From contig NZ_VMNH01000003.1 in the NCBI RefSeq assembly GCF_007625115.1, forward strand, positions 1 through 64,000: a DNA stretch of 64,000 nt, read 5' to 3'. Under the pieces are notes generated by a model. The model ran no database searches. It was not told the DNA's origin and was given only the letters and a program-made list of their open reading frames with translations. Of this stretch, positions 59,426-64,000 are shown piece after piece. Positions within the stretch are counted from its first letter, which is position 1. Each line of letters opens with the position of its first letter. The stretch is from Sedimenticola selenatireducens. Lineage in GTDB: Bacteria > Pseudomonadota > Gammaproteobacteria > Chromatiales > Chromatiaceae. The translations under genes and the position numbers were made by a program.

Positions 59426-62362
59426 TCAGATCAGTAGATCGGCCCTTGGGGTGCTCTTCTGTTCGTCGCTTTCGATCCGTGGAGCGCAGGTGATAAGGCG
59501 GTCTCCCTTGACATCATGGTGCTCTGACAGATGACGCTCGATTGCGGTGGCACGATCTGAGGCCAATTTATTCAGCACATCGTCTCCTATGCTGATAGTG
59601 ATAGGGGGTTGCTCTTGCACTGTTGTATTTTTTTCTTCCTCGGTCTCTTCCTTCTTCTTCGCTAAAGCCATCTCTTTTTGTTTCTGCACGGCTTTTTCCA
59701 GCAGGGTCTGGCGATCGGACTCTACGCTAACACCACAAAGCCGGATGTGAATTTCAGATCGGTCATTCAGTAGCTGCGCTATTTTCTCTAGATAGGCGTA
59801 TTGGTCGCTCTTCAATTGATCTGATCCGGGTTCAAACTGAATGGGATCAAGCTGTACTTTGGCGGCGGCATCACCCGCCAGTTCTACCAATGTCAGCAGT
59901 GTTCCAAAAGGGAAAAGGGCGGTCGCAAGATAGGTCTTGGCCCCCTTTTTCATGGCGCGTCCAATGGCCTGATTGATGGCGTCACTTGGGTCGACATTAA
60001 TATTGTTCATATCGCCGCTGATCGGCAGATTGAGTTTTATCTGGTTATTCTTATCTTTGAGCATGCCGAGGGCGGTTTCCAGCGGGATGCTGAGTTGGGT
60101 CTGCAGGGCAGCCATCTTTTCTGCACTGAGGGGCTCAACCTCAAGTTGGTTCAGTGTCAGGTCGCTACTCCCCTCCAGTTGACCAGCCTTGGCGGAGAGT
60201 TGGATGTCGCTGTTTGCCTTCCCGCTCTGCAGTTTATAGCCCATCAGTGGGATGGTGTAGGCGGAGAGTGGTGGCAGCGCCAATCCTTCGATTTGACCTT
60301 TAAGGTTAAAGGTCTGTTTGGTAGCAAACGGCGCCAGCGTGCCTGTCAGGCTGATGGCGGAGCTCTCTCCGAGTATGCCCTTCAGTTCAAATATTGCGGG
60401 TGTGTCTGGGGTGTTACTGTTGATCCCCGTGATACTCAGTAGTGTGGGTTTGAGCTGTGTCTGGTAAGCCGGTTTAGTGGTCTGGTCATGGAACGTAAAG
60501 AGGCTATCCCCGGTTATTGCGAACTTACCTATTTCAATAGGCAGCGGCTCAGTTGCCGATTTGCTTTGGCCGCCATCAGAATGGGATAGCTGATTGATTG
60601 AGTTGACTAACACAGAAGCATTCCAGTGCTTATCTGGATGCCGATGTACGCGCTGCTGAAAGTCCACGGCATCAATCTGGTCTATTTTTACGCCAGCGTT
60701 GGGTGAAAAGCTGGGCTGGACGATGTTGAGTTCGGCAATCGCGAGTAGAGGGTGTGGGTTGTCGCCCTGCAGTGGTTTGCCTAAGACAAGTGAGCGCGTC
60801 ATTATTTGCTCGGCGACAATGGAGTCGTCTTCAAGATGGTTGAGTTGATCCAGATTGATGGCGTCTGCAGACAAGAGTGTTAGTGCTGCATTGGTATCTG
60901 TTACGAGCGGGCTTTCAATACGCAGACTTCCCATAGGCTTAATCAGCGTTTGGGTAGCTGTTTTGTCCAGGGCCAATGATCCTTGCCATGTGAGCATGGC
61001 GTATTTTAAATCTGCATTGGAATCGACGTCTTTCAGTTGTAATGCGCCTGAAGAAAGGGCGCCCTCTAACGAAGTACTCAAGCCGGCTTCTGTTTGGTTG
61101 AGCTGTGTTGTGCCATCCCAGTTCAGGGATTCACTCTGGAGTCTTGCCTTGGGAGAGGCGACTGCTGTGTTCTTGAGGTTGAGCGTGCCTGTAAGAGCGG
61201 CCTGTAGATTATCTGCGCCTGTCGTTAGGGTGCTTTTCTGAATTGTAAGCTCGGCCTGTTCGAGGGCGATGTCGGTATCAACTGTTTTCAGTGTGCTCTT
61301 TATTAGGTTAGCCGTACCACTGGCAGTAATCTGGTTTTTATCGGCTTCAGTTTGTAGGTTAAGTGCACCAGTCCAAGCCGCGTTGGCGTGTTGATAGGAG
61401 CGTCCGTCGGCGGCCTCATACAGCATCTTTTCTGTAGTCAGCTTTCCTTCAGTTGTATAGCGGCCAGATTTGATGTCGATGGTGCCATTCCATGTAAACC
61501 TGTCCCCGGAAAGGCGTAGAGGTGACTGGGCTAGCAGTAAATCGTTCAAGGCAAAGGTGCCGTCAAAAGTTATCTCGGCGCTTTTGCTGGGTGGGAGGTG
61601 CAATGATAGTTTCCCTTCGGTGTTCAGTGCGCCCGCAATGAGCTCGAGTTGTGATTCCACTAAGGGCTTATAGTGTTGCAACTGGAGGTCTTTGATGCCG
61701 ATCTTACCGGTAAAGCCCGGTGATGCTGAAAAAGGTATCACTGCGCCATTCAACTTGATGCTTGCCTGATCAAGTGTGCCATCCAGTGACAAGTCGACGG
61801 TGTTGTTTTTGTCTATTGTGCTCAGTCCTTTTAGAGTCAGTTGATTGAGGGTTATCAGCGATGAAAAATTGGGCCCCTTATAGTTCAGGTTGGACTTTGT
61901 CAGCTCAATTCGATTGAGCTTGAGGCCCCAGGGTATGTCGCTATGTTTTGCTTCCGTGGTTTGCAGGCTGAAAGTCATGCCGCCAACGATGATCTGCTGG
62001 CCCTTTGCGTAATGAGTCAGTTGGGCTTCGGCGCCGCTGAGTCTCAGTCCGGTAATAACAATCTGTCGCTCCAAAAGTGGAAGCCACTCAAGTTGCAGGT
62101 CAAGCTCCGGGAGTGCAAAAGTCGAACCCTCTTTGCCGGTAATTTTCAGGTTTTCAAGCCGGAAAGCGGCGGTGAAAGGGTTGAAATCTATATTTCCGAT
62201 CGATATATGTTCCGCCCCTTGTTCCTTGGTCCACTCTTTGATGGCATAACCGATTACCTGCGGTAATAGCGCTAATGTGGCGATGGTAAAGAGGATCAGG
62301 AGTGTGGCTGTGATCTGGATATTTCGGCGGCGAGGTGTGTTTGGTGCGGCTACTTCAGGCAT
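59426..62362 (-). CDS. DUF748 family AsmA-like envelope protein
   Basis: 978 residues. One membrane anchor (about 18-38, TATLLILFTIATLALLPQVI) precedes a long repetitive beta-rich region of AsmA/DUF748 type (IGNIDFNPFTAAFRLENLKI), expected to lie in the periplasm. Near the C-terminus, QFEPGSDQLKSDQYAYLEKI resembles an OmpA-like peptidoglycan-binding stretch. AsmA-like proteins are thought to form hydrophobic grooves for lipid transfer between membranes. Substrate unknown. It is downstream of rpsT and convergent with proB. Confidence 0.85.
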   Translation of the reverse strand: MPEVAAPNTPRRRNIQITATLLILFTIATLALLPQVIGYAIKEWTKEQGAEHISIGNIDFNPFTAAFRLENLKITGKEGSTFALPELDLQLEWLPLLERQIVITGLRLSGAEAQLTHYAKGQQIIVGGMTFSLQTTEAKHSDIPWGLKLNRIELTKSNLNYKGPNFSSLITLNQLTLKGLSTIDKNNTVDLSLDGTLDQASIKLNGAVIPFSASPGFTGKIGIKDLQLQHYKPLVESQLELIAGALNTEGKLSLHLPPSKSAEITFDGTFALNDLLLAQSPLRLSGDRFTWNGTIDIKSGRYTTEGKLTTEKMLYEAADGRSYQHANAAWTGALNLQTEADKNQITASGTANLIKSTLKTVDTDIALEQAELTIQKSTLTTGADNLQAALTGTLNLKNTAVASPKARLQSESLNWDGTTQLNQTEAGLSTSLEGALSSGALQLKDVDSNADLKYAMLTWQGSLALDKTATQTLIKPMGSLRIESPLVTDTNAALTLLSADAINLDQLNHLEDDSIVAEQIMTRSLVLGKPLQGDNPHPLLAIAELNIVQPSFSPNAGVKIDQIDAVDFQQRVHRHPDKHWNASVLVNSINQLSHSDGGQSKSATEPLPIEIGKFAITGDSLFTFHDQTTKPAYQTQLKPTLLSITGINSNTPDTPAIFELKGILGESSAISLTGTLAPFATKQTFNLKGQIEGLALPPLSAYTIPLMGYKLQSGKANSDIQLSAKAGQLEGSSDLTLNQLEVEPLSAEKMAALQTQLSIPLETALGMLKDKNNQIKLNLPISGDMNNINVDPSDAINQAIGRAMKKGAKTYLATALFPFGTLLTLVELAGDAAAKVQLDPIQFEPGSDQLKSDQYAYLEKIAQLLNDRSEIHIRLCGVSVESDRQTLLEKAVQKQKEMALAKKKEETEEEKNTTVQEQPPITISIGDDVLNKLASDRATAIERHLSEHHDVKGDRLITCAPRIESDEQKSTPRADLLI

Positions 62363-62464
62363 GCTGCGGCTTCTCTTGCTGGTTCAGGCGGGTAATCTAT
62401 CGGCCTTTTGAGTATAACGCAGGTGAAAAGGTGTAGGCGATGTGGTTGGATCTATTTATTAGGC

Positions 62465-62509
62465 GCGCATCAAGAAAAACCGGCTTTTGGCCGGTTTTTC
62501 TTGATGCGC
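62465..62509. terminator. Long perfect hairpin terminator after rpsT
   Basis: A 20-base perfect stem (62465-62484 with 62490-62509) and a 5-base loop. The inner part is AAAAACCGGC/GCCGGTTTTT and so acts as a terminator in either direction; the main use is rpsT on the minus strand. Confidence 0.88.
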
Positions 62510-62521
62510 AAGTGCTACTGT

Positions 62522-62782
62522 TTACAGCGATTTGATCTGCGCATTCAGGCGGCTTTTATGACGGGCAGCCTTATTCTTGTGGATAAGACCCGTGTTTGCC
62601 GCGCGGTCGATCACCGGAACCGCCTGTTTATAAGCTTCGGTAGCCTTTTCCTTGTCGCCGGTCGCCAATGCTTTCAATACGTTCTTCAGGTTGGTGCGCA
62701 TGTTGCTGCGACGTGACGCATTGTTCTGGCGATGCTGTTCGGCCTGACGCGCACGTTTGCTGGCTTGTGGTGAGTTGGCCAA
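62522..62782 (-). CDS. rpsT: 30S ribosomal protein S20
   Basis: 86 residues, starting [20 protein letters not shown] with [20 protein letters not shown], a long helical S20. S20 binds 16S rRNA at the base of the body. It is divergent from murJ, as is usual, and followed by a strong terminator. Confidence 0.98.
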   Translation of the reverse strand: MANSPQASKRARQAEQHRQNNASRRSNMRTNLKNVLKALATGDKEKATEAYKQAVPVIDRAANTGLIHKNKAARHKSRLNAQIKSL

Positions 62783-62833
62783 GGTAAGTCTCCAAAAAAA
62801 TTATTAACTGAGTATCTCAATAAAGAGCGCGGT

Positions 62834-62862
62834 ATTTTGGGACTTGATGCGTGTTTTGTCAA
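62834..62862 (-). promoter_or_regulatory. Promoter of rpsT
   Basis: On the minus strand, TTGACA (62862-62857) and CAAAAT (62839-62834) with a 17-base spacer and a GC-rich ACCGCGC discriminator, 52 bases before rpsT. Confidence 0.65.
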
Positions 62863-62942
62863 CAGCTAATTCGATCGCCTTGATTGATAAGTGCAGGGTA
62901 TCGCATGGCAGGGAGTAGGTCGAATGAGTGAATAGCTGAATA

Positions 62943-62972
62943 TTCTGAAAAAAGCGATAAACAGCCTATAAT
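62943..62972 (+). promoter_or_regulatory. Candidate promoter of murJ
   Basis: A perfect TATAAT (62967-62972) with a weak TTCTGA (62943-62948) 18 bases upstream, 57 bases before murJ. Confidence 0.45.
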
Positions 62973-63029
62973 TCGCCCTTTGGTGGCGTTGAATGCCTCC
63001 CTATTAGCAAACAAAGAAGACGCATTGGT

Positions 63030-64000
63030 ATGTTCAGATCGTTGGCCAAGGTAGGTTCCAATACACTGCTCTCGAGGATACTGGGTTTTGTCCGGGATCT
63101 GGTCGTGGCGCACATGTTTGGCGCCAACGCCGGAACGGATGCCTTCTTTGTTGCCTTCAAGATCCCCAATTTTCTGCGTCGGCTGTTCGCAGAGGGGGCG
63201 TTTGCCGTGGCCTTTGTCCCGGTGCTCACCGAGTACAAGGAGCGTCGCAGCTTTGAAGAGTTGAAGCATTTTGTTGATCATGTTGCTGGAACCCTGGGCG
63301 CCGTGTTGTTAGCGGTGACGATTGCTGGTGTGCTGGGGGCGCCAGTATTGGCGATGCTCTTTGCGCCTGGATTCATCGGTTCAGAGGGTAAGTTGGATTT
63401 AGCGGTAGATATGTTGCGGCTGACATTTCCCTATCTCCTGTTCATTTCTCTAACGGCCTTTGCGGGGGGCATTCTCAACGCCCATAGTCGTTTTGGCATA
63501 CCGGCCTTCACGCCGGTACTGCTCAATGTGTCACTTATCAGTTGTGCCGTCTGGCTGTCACCGCAGATGGAGCGGCCGATCATGGCGCTGGCCTGGGGTG
63601 TGTTGGCTGCGGGTATTGTGCAGTTGCTGTTTCAGATCCCTTTTTTACATCGGATCAAGTTGTTACCCCGTTTTGTCTTTGCCCCGAAAGATGAGGGGGT
63701 GCGCCGCATTGGCAAATTGATGCTGCCGGCGCTGTTTGGTGTCTCGGTTACCCAGCTTAATCTGTTGTTGGATACGCTTATTGCGTCATTTTTGGTGTCA
63801 GGCAGTATTTCGTGGCTCTATTACTCAGATCGTCTGATGGAGTTTCCGCTCGGTATTCTGGGCGTTGGCTTGGCGACGGTCATTTTGCCCAATCTCTCAA
63901 AAAAGCACGCAAATGAGTCAGCGGAGGGCTTTTCTCGTGTGATTGATTGGGCCTTGCGCTGGGGGCTGCTGCTGGGTTTGCCTTCTGCGGTAGGTCTGTT
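63030..64000 (+). CDS. murJ: Lipid II flippase MurJ, N-terminal part (3' truncated by window edge)
   Basis: 323 codons from the ATG at 63030 run open to the window end (MFRSLAKVGSNTLLSRILGF). The MATE-like MOP-superfamily start VRDLVVAHMFGANAGTDAFF, KIPNFLRRLFAEGAFAVAFV, and GILNAHSRFGIPAFTPVLLN are strong MurJ markers. It flips lipid II across the inner membrane for peptidoglycan synthesis. Its position next to divergent rpsT is typical. The remaining spans lie outside the window. Confidence 0.95.
   Translation, partial: MFRSLAKVGSNTLLSRILGFVRDLVVAHMFGANAGTDAFFVAFKIPNFLRRLFAEGAFAVAFVPVLTEYKERRSFEELKHFVDHVAGTLGAVLLAVTIAGVLGAPVLAMLFAPGFIGSEGKLDLAVDMLRLTFPYLLFISLTAFAGGILNAHSRFGIPAFTPVLLNVSLISCAVWLSPQMERPIMALAWGVLAAGIVQLLFQIPFLHRIKLLPRFVFAPKDEGVRRIGKLMLPALFGVSVTQLNLLLDTLIASFLVSGSISWLYYSDRLMEFPLGILGVGLATVILPNLSKKHANESAEGFSRVIDWALRWGLLLGLPSAVGL

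Overview
The window is a stretch of a gammaproteobacterial chromosome made almost entirely of core genes. The evidence is a full str/S10-spc-alpha ribosomal super-operon, a 16S-tRNA-Ile-tRNA-Ala-23S-5S operon with tandem TTGACC/TTGCGT-type promoters, and several neighbourhoods typical of Gammaproteobacteria: uvrA/yajR/ssb, anmK/M23 peptidase/tyrS, birA/coaX/SPOR/tRNA-Thr, ispB/tRNA-Pro/rplU-rpmA-obgE-proB, and rpsT/murJ. NnrS, a c-di-GMP enzyme, many regulators and moderate base composition fit a free-living or symbiotic member such as a Chromatiales-type sulfur oxidiser, but the genus cannot be fixed by eye. No prophage, insertion sequence or CRISPR array was seen.

Layout. 1-14.0 kb: the 3' end of tuf, then 28 genes from rpsJ to rplQ on one strand, ending in a strong terminator. 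14.1-25.3 kb: SAM hydrolase, uvrA (-), a YajR-type transporter and ssb (+), nnrS (-), anmK and an M23 peptidase (-), tyrS (+). 25.3-31.1 kb: the rRNA operon with promoters, boxA elements and processing stems. 31.2-35.8 kb: M61 peptidase, birA, coaX, SPOR protein, tRNA-Thr. 36.1-38.4 kb: a second, divergent EF-G gene preceded by an unannotated 27-codon ORF with a near-perfect ribosome binding site. 38.6-43.0 kb: a signalling island (REC-PAS-GGDEF-EAL protein, a lone receiver protein, a MinD/ParA-like ATPase with an altered P-loop, a STAS protein), with a sigma-28-like promoter before the ATPase gene. 43.1-48.8 kb: ychF, tRNA-Met, a YSC84-like lipoid-binding protein, amtB behind an NtrC-like site and sigma-54-like promoter, an XRE regulator and an orphan OmpR-type regulator. 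48.9-55.1 kb: P2-type cation ATPase, beta-CASP RNase, ferredoxin-NADP reductase, alpha/beta hydrolase. 55.2-64.0 kb: tRNA-Pro, ispB, rplU-rpmA, obgE, proB, a DUF748 protein, rpsT and the start of murJ.

Most of the window makes the translation machinery (ribosomal proteins, rRNA, tRNAs, EF-Tu, a second EF-G, ObgE, YchF, TyrS). A second theme is the envelope: SecY, AnmK, M23 peptidase, IspB, MurJ, SPOR and DUF748 proteins. The parts least explained by standard annotation are the fusA2 leader ORF, the ATPase/STAS/c-di-GMP island, the orphan terminators and hairpins near 6.9, 45.2 and 48.8 kb, and the altered ion-site residue in the P-type ATPase.
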